A stretch of 20,857 nucleotides of DNA from Prevotella sp. UBA4341 (GTDB taxonomy: Bacteria; Bacteroidota; Bacteroidia; Bacteroidales; Bacteroidaceae): NCBI GenBank assembly GCA_002393705.1, contig DGTH01000155.1, forward strand, positions 1 to 20,857, read 5' to 3'. Position 1 is the stretch's first letter, and every line of letters starts with the position of its first letter. The notes under the pieces were generated by a model. It was not told the origin of the DNA. It made no database searches and saw nothing but the letters and a program-made list of their open reading frames with translations. Made by a program: the position numbers and the translations under genes. Below are positions 1 through 7,897 of this stretch, in pieces.

Positions 1-473
1 TCCTTGACGAAGTACTTACGGAAGGGAATAAGAAACAGGATGCCTAAAATGCCACCCAGAAGCGAGGCAAGGAACATCTTGTAAAAGGCTACGTCGTCGA
101 ACCCGTACTTGGCCTGCAGAATATAGATGGCAGGCAGCGTAAAGATGGCACCGGCTACCACGGCACCCGAACAGGCACCAATGCTCTGAATGATGACGTT
201 CTCGCCCAACGCCTTCTTGCGCTTGGCTGCGGCTGACACGCCGACGGCGATAATAGCAATGGGGATGGCGGCCTCAAACACCTGACCAACCTTCAGGCCC
301 AAGTAGGCGGCAGCGGCCGAGAAGACGACTGCCATGACGATGCCCCAGGACACCGTCCACAGATTGACTTCGGGGAACACCTTGTCGGACGGCATGACTG
401 GCTGGTACTCCTCACCGTCCTTGAGCTCCCTGAACGCGTTTTCAGGAAGCTCCATTCTTTCTTTTTCGTTCAT
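1..473 (-). CDS. OPT family oligopeptide transporter, N-terminal part (gene runs off the window)
   Basis: The minus-strand frame opens with ATG at 473 (MNEKERMELPENAF) and runs to the window edge, giving 157 residues without a stop. A charged N-terminal tail of about 35 residues is followed by hydrophobic segments near residues 39-60, 68-83, 100-118 and 132-152. The stretch GLKVGQVFEAAIPIAIIAVG is what I recognise as the first-helix signature of the OPT (oligopeptide/YSL-type) transporters, inner membrane carriers of peptides or metal chelates. Full-length members are usually above 600 residues, so most of the gene lies to the left. It follows the aminotransferase gene by 56 bases on the same strand and may be the last gene of that operon. 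The substrate cannot be told from this part. Confidence 0.8.
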   Translation of the reverse strand, partial: MNEKERMELPENAFRELKDGEEYQPVMPSDKVFPEVNLWTVSWGIVMAVVFSAAAAYLGLKVGQVFEAAIPIAIIAVGVSAAAKRKKALGENVIIQSIGACSGAVVAGAIFTLPAIYILQAKYGFDDVAFYKMFLASLLGGILGILFLIPFRKYFVK

Positions 474-498
474 TGTCTTATTGGTTTTTTATTTTATG

Positions 499-543
499 GG
501 GCTAATAGGGCTAATGGGGCCCATAAGGCTCATAAGGCCTTCA
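499..543. repeat. 9-base-period tandem element, copy 1
   Basis: Reading the plus strand from 499 there are five consecutive 9-mers: GGGCTAATA, GGGCTAATG, GGGCCCATA, AGGCTCATA and AGGCCTTCA. The element covers the last four codons and stop of the aminotransferase gene and most of the spacer before the OPT gene. The two halves are also imperfectly self-complementary around 517-522. A related copy lies at 16981-17015 in the same kind of place. Confidence 0.75.
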
Positions 544-1696
544 GAGTACTGGCCATACGCTCCAGGCCCTCCATGAGCAGCGCTCGCGGACAGGCCAGGT
601 TCAGGCGGATGTAGCCTTCGCCAGCCTCCTGACCATAGATGGTGCCACTCGATACCCAGACACGGCCTTTGTCATAAAGCAGCTCGGCTACGGCATCACT
701 CGGCAGGCCCAAGCCGCTGACATCAACCCACACCAAGTAAGTGCCCTCCATGGGCATCACCTTCAGCTGAGGCAACCGCTCGGCAAAATAACTGCACAAG
801 GCGTCATAGTTTCCCTTGACATAAAGACAAAGCTGGTCTATCCAGTCTTCACTTTCGTTATAAGCGGCGATAAGTGCTTCCGGGCCGAAGGGATTGACGT
901 CGCACACCTCATTAATATTAATAGCCCTGTCAATGCGCCGACGAAGGGCTGCATCGTGACAAATGATGTTGGCCACTTGCAGGCCGGCAGTATTGAACGA
1001 CTTGCTGGGTGAGTTACATACCACGCTATTGTTGAGGCAGGCCTCACTGATGGCGGCAAAGGGCTGGAAGCTATGGCCGGGCATGACGAGTTCGCAGTGT
1101 ATCTCGTCGCTTACCACACGCACGCCGTGACGCAGGCATATATCGTTCATGCGCTGCAGTTCGTCGCTCGTCCACACCCTGCCACCCGGGTTATGCGGGT
1201 TGCAGAGCAGGAAGACCGTCGTCTTCTCGTCAGCACACTTCGCCTCGAAGTCGTCCCAGCAGACCTCATACTTCGAACCTCGAACCACAAGCCGTGACTC
1301 CTGCACTTCGCAGCCGTTATTCCTGATAGACGAGAAGAAACAGTTATAGACTGGCGTAAGTACAAGCACCTTCTCGCCTGGCATGGTCAGCGCCTTCAGC
1401 ACGCAACTGATGGCTGGCACCACTCCAGTGGTATAAAGAATGTCCTCGCGCGAAATGCTCCACCCGTGGCGACGGCGGAACCAGCTGATGATAGCCGCAT
1501 AATAAGCCTCGGGCACGTGGGTATAACCAAACACACCCTGCGCAGCACGGCGTTCTACCGCCTGCTGTATGGCAGGAGCCACACGGAAGTCCATGTCGGC
1601 CACCCAGAGGGGAATGACATCGCTATCGCCCCTTTCATCCCACTTCACACAGTTCGTGCCCCGGCGACTGACGGGTTCATCAAAGTTGTATTTCAT
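530..1696 (-). CDS. MalY/PatB family PLP-dependent aminotransferase / C-S lyase
   Basis: This is a 388-residue fold type I PLP enzyme, the usual length for the MalY/PatB family, whose members split cystathionine or cysteine conjugates (cystathionine beta-lyase activity) in the cytoplasm. Visible motifs are PLWVADMDF (residues 29-37), NPHNPGGR (166-173), SDEIH (196-200, with Asp197 to bind the pyridine nitrogen) and SPSKSFNTAGLQ (229-240), where Lys232 should carry the PLP. It begins inside the stop of the DUF3737 gene (overlap 1693-1696), which suggests coupled translation. The last codons (LKAL) belong to a 9-base-period repeat. The exact substrate is not determined by sequence; an aminotransferase role is possible. 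Confidence 0.9.
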   Translation of the reverse strand: MKYNFDEPVSRRGTNCVKWDERGDSDVIPLWVADMDFRVAPAIQQAVERRAAQGVFGYTHVPEAYYAAIISWFRRRHGWSISREDILYTTGVVPAISCVLKALTMPGEKVLVLTPVYNCFFSSIRNNGCEVQESRLVVRGSKYEVCWDDFEAKCADEKTTVFLLCNPHNPGGRVWTSDELQRMNDICLRHGVRVVSDEIHCELVMPGHSFQPFAAISEACLNNSVVCNSPSKSFNTAGLQVANIICHDAALRRRIDRAININEVCDVNPFGPEALIAAYNESEDWIDQLCLYVKGNYDALCSYFAERLPQLKVMPMEGTYLVWVDVSGLGLPSDAVAELLYDKGRVWVSSGTIYGQEAGEGYIRLNLACPRALLMEGLERMASTLKAL

Positions 1697-2553
1697 TGTT
1701 CACCTCTTAGGCTGATAACGCAATTATTCGGTTGGCGCACGTTCTCGTCGATGGTAATGCTGCCTATGCTGTCGGCCGTGATGTGACCACTCGTCGGGTT
1801 CTTGATGTTCTCAATATGTCCACGGATGTCTGCCTCTACGGTGGAGTATTCGAACACACGGTCGCACATGCGGTCAAACGTACAGTTCTCCAGCACGAGG
1901 TTCTGCGTGTAGCACAACAGCTGCTCGCCAGCCAAGTGGCAGTTGACCAAGCGCACGTTCTTGGAGTGCCAGGCCAGATACTCACCATCAAGCTCAGAGT
2001 CGTAGATGGTCACGTTCTCGCACTCCCAGAAGGAGTCTTTTGTCAGAATCTTGGCATTGTGTACTTCGACGTTCTTGCAGTACTGAAAGACATACTTTGA
2101 GTCGCTCTCCAGTCCATCCACATAAATGTTCTCTGAGAACATGAACGGGTAAGTACCACCATGCAGTTGAACATTCTTCACCTTCACGTTCTTGCAGCGC
2201 CAGAAGGTCTCGTCAGCATCGGTTATCTTGACGTTCTCCAGTTCCAGGCCGTCCATCTCGCGGAAGAACTTCGGACCGTCGATACGCGAATTCTTCATTA
2301 CCAGATGGTTAGTGTACCAGATGGCAGAACGCGAACCCAGCGCAAAGTAGCAGTTTTCAATGTAGGCACCATCTACGTGCCACCAAGGGTACTTGCCATA
2401 AAAGCGGCTGTCGTAGGCCTCAATGTTCTGACACTGTTTGATACCACTCTCACCATCGGTAATGGTGATGCCTTCTAACCGGAGGTCGTGGCGGGCAAAC
2501 AGCGGGCGCTCGCCTCCGAACTCCTTATCCTTAATAAGATGCAGATTATTCAT
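1693..2553 (-). CDS. DUF3737 family right-handed beta-helix protein
   Basis: The 286-residue product matches what I know of the DUF3737 family. It has no signal peptide (MNNLHLIKDKEFGGERPLF), so it should be cytoplasmic. From about residue 25 to 245 it is built of repeats of roughly 20 residues with patterns such as ENVKITDADETFWRCKNVKV and KNVEVHNAKILTKDSFWE, where aromatic and Cys/Asn positions recur; this is the picture of a stacked beta-helix, as in pectate-lyase-like folds. No catalytic residues can be assigned. The stop overlaps the start of the MalY/PatB gene by four bases and the gene begins 16 bases after the cyclase gene, so all three are probably cotranscribed. The function is unknown. 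Confidence 0.85.
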   Translation of the reverse strand: MNNLHLIKDKEFGGERPLFARHDLRLEGITITDGESGIKQCQNIEAYDSRFYGKYPWWHVDGAYIENCYFALGSRSAIWYTNHLVMKNSRIDGPKFFREMDGLELENVKITDADETFWRCKNVKVKNVQLHGGTYPFMFSENIYVDGLESDSKYVFQYCKNVEVHNAKILTKDSFWECENVTIYDSELDGEYLAWHSKNVRLVNCHLAGEQLLCYTQNLVLENCTFDRMCDRVFEYSTVEADIRGHIENIKNPTSGHITADSIGSITIDENVRQPNNCVISLRGEQ

Positions 2554-2569
2554 TTTTCTTTTTACTGAT

Positions 2570-3586
2570 TTAGTTTTCTGAATATAACACCTGAACCAAC
2601 GTCTGACCGACGGCCTGAAGAGTGGAACGGTCCAAGTGATTCATGTCGTCGCTGACCGTATGCCACGTAGGACCGAAAGAGCTCTGCTGGCAGTCGGGGT
2701 AATAAGGAATGATGTCGATACAGGGAATGAGTGCTACCTGGTTAACAGGCACATGGTCGTCGGTAATGGCACCTCCGTCTTCGTCAGGGAAATAGCTGCC
2801 ATAACCGGCTGTACGAGCTGCTGCCCACACCTTGTCAACCACATTGCGGGCATACTGCAAGGAGCCTAGTTCCCGATAGAAGCGAGCACCCTGGCCACCC
2901 ACCATGTCGAGTAAAATGCCATAACGATAATGGGCCGGCTGGCTGCCCTGAGCCGTACGGCGAGCGAAGTCGGCTGCCCAGTATTGAGCACCCAACGCCC
3001 ACGAACGGCCATCGTCAACTGCATTGCTCCACTGCGGAATGCCCCAGTCTTCAGCGTCGAAGCACACAAAATCGACATCAACCTTCAGACTGTCGTGCTG
3101 CTGAAAGAGGCGTGCCAGTTCGAGCATGACGCCAATACCACTGGCTCCGTCGTTGGCAGCCAAAACCGATGTGTGGTGGTTAGCCTCGTCGGGGTCGTTA
3201 TCAGCCCAAGGACGACTGTCCCAATGGGCACAAACCAAGATAGCATCACGCTTAGCAGGGCCTACGCTACCCTTAGTACGGGCAATGATGTTGGTTGACT
3301 TCAGTATGGTGCCATCGTAGCCGCGCAGGTCAGCCTGCTGCAGCTCGACCGTACAGCCAAACTGTTCAAACTTTTGCTTAATCCACTGAGCGCAACGCTC
3401 GTGGGCCTCGCTATTCATAGTGCGTGGCCCAAAGTCACACTGAGCCTGACAATAGGCAAAGGCCGAGTCGGCAACAAACTTGACGGCCACAACCTGTGCC
3501 GCGTCATCCTCCTGAAGGCTTTTGTTGGTACTTTTGCAACTGGTCAGTAAGCAAAGTGCCAGTAACATATAAAATATTTGTCTCAT
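2570..3586 (-). CDS. Type II (animal-type) glutaminyl cyclase-like M28 zinc lipoprotein
   Basis: I chose ATG 3586 (MRQIFYMLLALCLLTSCKS) over a GTG 18 bases upstream that overlaps the previous stop, because it gives a clean lipoprotein signal with lipobox LTSC (Cys17) and has a purine-rich AAGAAAG stretch upstream. The 338-residue product has the M28 zinc-peptidase fold: HWDSRPWADND (121-131), ANDGASG (144-150, Asp146 ligand), FDAEDWG (176-182, Glu179/Asp180) and WHT near the C-terminus (His309). This combination matches bacterial QCs of the animal type described from Porphyromonas and Prevotella, which turn N-terminal Gln of exported proteins into pyroglutamate. The lipoprotein signal places it in the periplasm. 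An aminopeptidase activity cannot be excluded. Confidence 0.85.
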   Translation of the reverse strand: MRQIFYMLLALCLLTSCKSTNKSLQEDDAAQVVAVKFVADSAFAYCQAQCDFGPRTMNSEAHERCAQWIKQKFEQFGCTVELQQADLRGYDGTILKSTNIIARTKGSVGPAKRDAILVCAHWDSRPWADNDPDEANHHTSVLAANDGASGIGVMLELARLFQQHDSLKVDVDFVCFDAEDWGIPQWSNAVDDGRSWALGAQYWAADFARRTAQGSQPAHYRYGILLDMVGGQGARFYRELGSLQYARNVVDKVWAAARTAGYGSYFPDEDGGAITDDHVPVNQVALIPCIDIIPYYPDCQQSSFGPTWHTVSDDMNHLDRSTLQAVGQTLVQVLYSEN

Positions 3587-3600
3587 AGTTCTTTCTTGTA

Positions 3601-4230
3601 TCACAGTTGTCCTGCCTCAACCATCAACACGACGCGCTCGGTAAGCTTGTCAGCGCCATCGGGGTCGTAGCCCTTCTTCAAACTGGCACCGTAGAGCCAG
3701 GCAAATGCTTGATAAAAGCCGGAACGAATGGGTCCGAAGAACGCCTTGATCATCTCGTAGGCCGAGGAGTTACACTCTCTATCGACCAACTTGATGAGCA
3801 GCTTGCCCTGTGAGTAAGTCAGCTTCTTCATGCGTGGCTTGTACTGCTTCATGATGCTCTTCTCCACCAGTTTGATGTGGGCTTCCTTCTCCTCCTCGGT
3901 AGGAAGACGGTCCAGATACTCTGCCGTTTCGACCAGCACGGCACGCACCTCCTTGGCAATGGGCAGCACCGTCTTGACATTCTTAACCAAACGCAGGTAT
4001 TGCTGTTTCTGGCGGTCGTTCTTGAATTCCAGCTCCGGATAGACATAGACGTTATACATTTCCATATACTGAATAGAGTCACCGCCCTCGAGCACCTTAC
4101 CCACCTTCACCAACGGCACAAAGTGGGAGCTTTCCATACTGGCCATGTCCTGACGGGCACGCTCGGTCTGCGCCCCAGTTGTCAACGAAAGCAGCAGACT
4201 TGCTAACAATATGATACTACGAATGCTCAT
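3601..4230 (-). CDS. DUF4294 family exported protein
   Basis: The 209-residue product starts with a signal peptide (MSIRSIILLASLLLSLTTGA, predicted cut before Gln21) and continues as a charged, probably helical domain with YMEMYNVYVYPE (about 55-66), NDRQKQQYLRLVKNVKTVLP and a C-terminal block FFGPIRSGFYQAFAWLYG. This pattern is the DUF4294 family, known from Bacteroidetes and of unknown function. It is the first gene of the leftward operon. A TAnnTTTG box (TACCTTTG on the minus strand, 4239-4246) ends nine bases before its ATG, implying a very short or absent 5' leader. The stop touches the cyclase-gene region, with the cyclase ATG 15 bases downstream. Confidence 0.85.
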   Translation of the reverse strand: MSIRSIILLASLLLSLTTGAQTERARQDMASMESSHFVPLVKVGKVLEGGDSIQYMEMYNVYVYPELEFKNDRQKQQYLRLVKNVKTVLPIAKEVRAVLVETAEYLDRLPTEEEKEAHIKLVEKSIMKQYKPRMKKLTYSQGKLLIKLVDRECNSSAYEMIKAFFGPIRSGFYQAFAWLYGASLKKGYDPDGADKLTERVVLMVEAGQL

Positions 4231-4238
4231 TTCGGGGA

Positions 4239-4246
4239 CAAAGGTA
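4239..4246 (-). promoter_or_regulatory. Bacteroidetes -7 box for the leftward DUF4294 operon
   Basis: The minus strand reads TACCTTTG, an exact match to the Bacteroidetes -7 consensus TAnnTTTG. It lies just upstream of ATG 4230, so transcription should begin only a few bases before the codon. I see no convincing -33 TTTG at the usual spacing. Confidence 0.65.
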
Positions 4247-4283
4247 CAATAAAATTGTGGAAAGTATAGTCAGGAACGCTAAT

Positions 4284-4311
4284 TGTTTAATGTTTCATGC
4301 TGAATGTTTAA
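4284..4311. repeat. Heptamer array (TGTTTAA type)
   Basis: Four units stand in strict 7-base phase: TGTTTAA, TGTTTCA, TGCTGAA, TGTTTAA. The array occupies the divergent spacer between the DUF4294 gene and the HhH gene, immediately upstream of the latter's -7 box, so it replaces the region where a -33 element would be expected. Confidence 0.6.
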
Positions 4312-4321
4312 TTTATTTTAG

Positions 4322-4329
4322 TACTTTTG
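4322..4329 (+). promoter_or_regulatory. Bacteroidetes -7 box for the HhH protein gene
   Basis: TACTTTTG matches TAnnTTTG exactly and ends five bases before ATG 4335. The transcript would then be almost leaderless. This box also argues for ATG 4335 rather than an in-frame upstream ATG at 4257. Confidence 0.65.
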
Positions 4330-4334
4330 CAGGG

Positions 4335-6326
4335 ATGAAACGCTATTTGCTTTTGTTACTGCTCTGCACGTCAACCGTTTGTCAAGCACAGGATGACTGG
4401 CAACAAGCCTTTCGTCAGCTCTCAGACGTGGAGGACCTGGAGTCAGAGGCATGGGAAGAGAACTATGAAGCTCTGGCCGACCTGGCGGAGCACCCCTTGG
4501 ACCTGAACCAGGCTACGCGTGAGGACTTGGAGGCCCTGCCCTTCCTGTCGGACCAGCAGGTAGAAGACATCATGGCCTATCGCTACCGTCACGGCGAACT
4601 GCTCACTGCCGGCGAACTGCAGATGATTCCGTCACTTAGTTACGAACAGCGGCAACTGTTACTGAACTTCGTCTTCTTAGGTCACCAGAAGAAAGAGCAG
4701 GGCCTGCCACGCTTAGACAGCCTGTGGAGTTGGGGAAAACAAGAGGTGAGCGGTTCACTGAATGTGCCATTCTATCGCCGACGGGGCGATAAGAACGGAT
4801 ATCTGGGCTATCCCTATAAGCATACGCTCCGCTACAAGTTCCGCTACGGCACTCGGCTGCAGTTCGGACTGCTGGGCACGCAAGATGCCGGCGAGCCCTT
4901 CTTCTCGGCAGGCAACAACTGGGGATACGACCACTATGCCTGGCACTTCATCGTGCGCCGCATGGGTTGTATAGAGGCACTGGCCGTGGGACAATATCGC
5001 CTGTCATTCGGCATGGGCCTGACCATGAACGGCGGCTTCAGCTTGGGCAAGCTGGCTATGCTGCAGAACCTGGGACGAACGAGCAACACCATCCGGCCAA
5101 ACACATCGCGCATGACGAGCGGATACATGCAAGGAGCTGCTGCCACCATCCGCATTCCCAACACGTCGTTCAGCGTGACTGCCTACGCCTCACTACGTCC
5201 TATAGATGCCACCCTAAACAAGACTGACAGCACGGCAGCCACACTGCTGACCGACGGTTACCACCGCACGCCGGCAGAAATGCAGAAGAAGCACAACGTG
5301 ACCGAAACGGACGCAGGACTACACCTGAGCTACCGGACGGGAGGTCTGCACCTTGGGGGCACGCTAACCTACACCCACCTGAACAGGAGACTACAGCCTG
5401 ACACCAAACAACTATACCGGCGACACTATCCGGCGGGCAGCGACTTCATGAATGCCGCCATAGACTACCGATACGCCGCACACCGCGTGGCTCTGAACGG
5501 CGAGACAGCCATCGACGGACACGGGTCGGTGGCTACCATCAACAGCCTGAGCTATCAACCAGCAGGCACATTTACCATTGTGGCGCTACAGCGCTACTAC
5601 AGCTACCGCTACATGTCGCTGCATGCCAGGAGTTTTGCCGAAGGCGGGCGCACACAGAACGAGAGCGGCATCTACTTAGGCACCACATGGCGGCCGACAC
5701 GACGACTGCAACTGTCTGCATATACTGACTACGCCTGGTTCGCCTGGCCAAAGTACCTGATTTCACAGTCGTCATACAGCTGGGACAACATGCTGACCGC
5801 AACCTATACGGCCCGACAGTGGACTGCCAGTGCCCGCTACCGCCTGCACATCAGGCAGCGGGACAATGCCGACAAGACGGCCCTCACCAACCGCGCCGAA
5901 CAGCGGGGACGTCTCGCCCTCACCACCACAGCGGTACAAGGCTTCTCCCTGCATACGCAACTGGACCTGGCCTATACCGACTACGACAGCCACGACTTCG
6001 GCTACATGGTCAGCCAGCGTGTAAGCAGTAAACAGGGAGGAGTAAAATGGGATGCCGGCGTGGGCTATTTTCATACTGACAGCTACAACGCCAGGCTATA
6101 TCTCTACGAAAGAGCACCACTCTACCAAATGGCTTTCCCGATGTTCTACGGCGAAGGCATACGTTATTGGCTCATGGCCCAACTAAACCTCCTTCCGGGA
6201 CTGGCAGTAACAGCCAAACTAGGCGTGACGAACTACTTTGACCGTGCTACTATTGGCACCGACAAACAACTCATCGACCATTCTTCAATGGCCGACTTGA
6301 ACATACAAGTAATCTATAAATTCTAA
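4335..6326 (+). CDS. Exported helix-hairpin-helix (ComEA-like) protein with putative outer-membrane barrel
   Basis: With ATG 4335 the product has 663 residues and a signal peptide (MKRYLLLLLLCTSTVCQA, predicted cut before Gln19). An in-frame ATG at 4257 would put 26 residues before it and lies upstream of the -7 box, so I reject it. Residues about 53-105 hold a helix-hairpin-helix pair of the ComEA type (LDLNQATREDLEALPFLS, then HGELLTAGELQMIPSLS). The remaining 550 residues are rich in alternating polar and aromatic strands (for example LRYKFRYGTRLQFGLLGTQ) and end in IQVIYKF; a C-terminal Phe is usual for outer-membrane barrels. Proteins of this architecture are common in Bacteroidetes but unstudied as far as I know; DNA binding or uptake is only an inference from the HhH part. 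Confidence 0.75.
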   Translation: MKRYLLLLLLCTSTVCQAQDDWQQAFRQLSDVEDLESEAWEENYEALADLAEHPLDLNQATREDLEALPFLSDQQVEDIMAYRYRHGELLTAGELQMIPSLSYEQRQLLLNFVFLGHQKKEQGLPRLDSLWSWGKQEVSGSLNVPFYRRRGDKNGYLGYPYKHTLRYKFRYGTRLQFGLLGTQDAGEPFFSAGNNWGYDHYAWHFIVRRMGCIEALAVGQYRLSFGMGLTMNGGFSLGKLAMLQNLGRTSNTIRPNTSRMTSGYMQGAAATIRIPNTSFSVTAYASLRPIDATLNKTDSTAATLLTDGYHRTPAEMQKKHNVTETDAGLHLSYRTGGLHLGGTLTYTHLNRRLQPDTKQLYRRHYPAGSDFMNAAIDYRYAAHRVALNGETAIDGHGSVATINSLSYQPAGTFTIVALQRYYSYRYMSLHARSFAEGGRTQNESGIYLGTTWRPTRRLQLSAYTDYAWFAWPKYLISQSSYSWDNMLTATYTARQWTASARYRLHIRQRDNADKTALTNRAEQRGRLALTTTAVQGFSLHTQLDLAYTDYDSHDFGYMVSQRVSSKQGGVKWDAGVGYFHTDSYNARLYLYERAPLYQMAFPMFYGEGIRYWLMAQLNLLPGLAVTAKLGVTNYFDRATIGTDKQLIDHSSMADLNIQVIYKF

Positions 6327-6339
6327 AGGGGAAAGGGTG

Positions 6340-6837
6340 TCAGACAGCACGGCTCAACGCTGCACGTACTGCACGGCGAGCCTGACCGATGCGATATTCT
6401 ACGGCACGATAAGGCTGCTGCATCTCTTTAGCTATCTGGCCCACCTGCATGCCGTCATAGATGTGAAGCCGATAAGCCTCACCGCACTCAGGAGCCAGAC
6501 GGGCAAGCGTACGCTCCATGCGCTCCATCAGCTCACGGGCAGAAATGACCGATTCCATCGATTCATTTCGGTCTCCCGAACCAACAATGTAATGCTCGTA
6601 CTCCTCAAGTACACGGTGACGACGGAACCAGTCGATCACTACGTTGCGGGCCATGGTAAACACCAAGGCCGGCAACGTAGTGGAACTGATGAGCTTGTCA
6701 GACCGAAGCAGACGCACAAAGACATCCTGAACCAGGTCTTGCGCTTCATCGGCATTGCCTATCCTCATCGCTACAAAACCCACGATTTCATCACGATGAA
6801 GAGTATAATAAGCTGCTATGGTCTCGTAATTATTCAT
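6340..6837 (-). CDS. ECF-type RNA polymerase sigma factor
   Basis: The 165-residue product has the two sigma-70 domains of extracytoplasmic-function sigma factors. Region 2 lies at about residues 10-80 (DEAQDLVQDVFVRLLR, then VFTMARNVVIDWFRRHR) and region 4 at about 108-160 (LAPECGEAYRLHIYDGMQVG, then a helix-turn-helix with QPYRAVEYRIGQARRAVR). It directs RNA polymerase to its own promoter class. Its ATG overlaps the GH43 stop (ATGAATAA, 6830-6837), so it is probably translated from the xylan operon transcript. No anti-sigma FecR gene follows; the next gene is convergent with a 13-base gap. Whether it regulates the xylan genes or an unrelated set cannot be read from the sequence. Confidence 0.9.
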   Translation of the reverse strand: MNNYETIAAYYTLHRDEIVGFVAMRIGNADEAQDLVQDVFVRLLRSDKLISSTTLPALVFTMARNVVIDWFRRHRVLEEYEHYIVGSGDRNESMESVISARELMERMERTLARLAPECGEAYRLHIYDGMQVGQIAKEMQQPYRAVEYRIGQARRAVRAALSRAV

Positions 6838-7861
6838 TTACGACTTTCTGAATGGTTCCATCTTCGTTATAGAACAGTCGCTGCACCTTGAGCGAACGCA
6901 GATGGGTAATGTCGTTAGAAGGTACACAGTCGTGATAGAACAAGTACCACTGGCCCTTGAACTCCACAATGCTGTGGTGTGTAGTCCAACCTACGACGGG
7001 GTCGAGCAAAACACCCTGATAGGTAAAGGGTCCGTAGGGGTTGTCACCAATAGCATAGCAAAGGAAGTGACTGTCACCAGTGGAATAGGAGAAGTAGTAC
7101 TTGCCATTATACTTATGCATCCAGGAAGCCTCGAAGAAACGATGCGGGTCGCCGGCCTTCAGGGGGCAGCCATCCTTGTCGAGAATGATGACAGGGCGAG
7201 GAGCCTCGGCAAACTGCATGACGTCGTCGCTCATGCGAACCACGAGGCTAGGCAGTGCTGCTGCATCGGGCTTGGCAAAGAGCTGGGTCTTCCGGTCGGG
7301 TGCTGGTCCAAGGTCGATAAGTCCGTTTTCATCGCCATACTTGCCGGGAATGGCAGCAAAGCCATGATAAAGCGCACGTGCCCACTGGAGCTGTCCACCC
7401 CAGAGTCCGCCAAAATAGACATAGACCTGACCGTCGTCATCCTTGAAGGCACAGGGGTCAATGCTGAAAGAGCCACGAATGGGGAAAGGCTGCGGAATGA
7501 ACGGACCCTCGGGTTTGTCGGCCACGGCCACACCAAGACGGAAGACACCGTCGTAGCCCTTGGCGGAGAAAATGAGGTGGTACTTTCCGTCCTTTTCAAC
7601 CACGTCGTTATCCCACATCTGCTTCTCGGCCCAGGGAACATCCTTCACGTCGAGAATCACGCCATGGTCGGTCACTTCACCCCGTTCCACGTCGTCCCAC
7701 GACAGCACATGGTAGTCCTTCATCTGGAAGTGGCCGCCATCGTCATCAAAGCTCTCGCCTGCATCCCAGTCGTGGGATGGATAGACATAAAGGCGTCCAT
7801 TAAACACATTGGCTGAAGGATCAGCCATATAATCACTCGGGAAAAGATAACGAGGCTTCAT
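6830..7861 (-). CDS. xynB: GH43 glycoside hydrolase, XynB-type beta-xylosidase/arabinofuranosidase
   Basis: The 343-residue single-domain GH43 protein shows the family triad: catalytic base Asp14 (ADPSANVF), pKa-tuning Asp135 (SIDPCAFKDDDG) and general acid Glu244 (FFEASWMHKYNGKYYFSYS). It has no signal peptide, so it should work in the cytoplasm, cutting xylose or arabinose from short xylo-oligosaccharides brought in by the adjacent symporter. Its position directly after a GH10 gene matches XynB in the xylan cluster of Prevotella bryantii, on which the symbol is based. It follows the GH10 gene after 36 bases filled by a heptamer repeat, and its stop overlaps the sigma factor start by eight bases. 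Exact specificity (xylosidase or arabinofuranosidase) is not decided by motif reading. Confidence 0.88.
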   Translation of the reverse strand: MKPRYLFPSDYMADPSANVFNGRLYVYPSHDWDAGESFDDDGGHFQMKDYHVLSWDDVERGEVTDHGVILDVKDVPWAEKQMWDNDVVEKDGKYHLIFSAKGYDGVFRLGVAVADKPEGPFIPQPFPIRGSFSIDPCAFKDDDGQVYVYFGGLWGGQLQWARALYHGFAAIPGKYGDENGLIDLGPAPDRKTQLFAKPDAAALPSLVVRMSDDVMQFAEAPRPVIILDKDGCPLKAGDPHRFFEASWMHKYNGKYYFSYSTGDSHFLCYAIGDNPYGPFTYQGVLLDPVVGWTTHHSIVEFKGQWYLFYHDCVPSNDITHLRSLKVQRLFYNEDGTIQKVVNE

Positions 7862-7865
7862 AATT

Positions 7866-7894
7866 ATTTACTATTTACAGATTTACTATTTACG
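7866..7894. repeat. Heptamer array (ATTTACN type) between GH10 and GH43 genes
   Basis: Four units ATTTACT, ATTTACA, ATTTACT and ATTTACG follow each other with one extra base after the second. The array fills nearly the whole 36-base spacer between the two xylan hydrolase genes and therefore includes the region where the GH43 ribosome binding site should lie. Confidence 0.65.
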
Positions 7895-7897
7895 ATT

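Noticed and set aside
334..576. Small plus-strand frame of 80 codons
   Set aside because: It runs antisense to the OPT and aminotransferase genes and gets its hydrophobic tail from the 9-base repeat.
3587..3604. GTG start overlapping the DUF4294 stop for the cyclase gene
   Set aside because: The ATG six codons later gives a standard lipoprotein signal and has a purine-rich stretch upstream.
4257..4334. Upstream ATG for the HhH protein
   Set aside because: It would place 26 non-signal residues before a good signal peptide and lies upstream of the -7 box and within the heptamer region.
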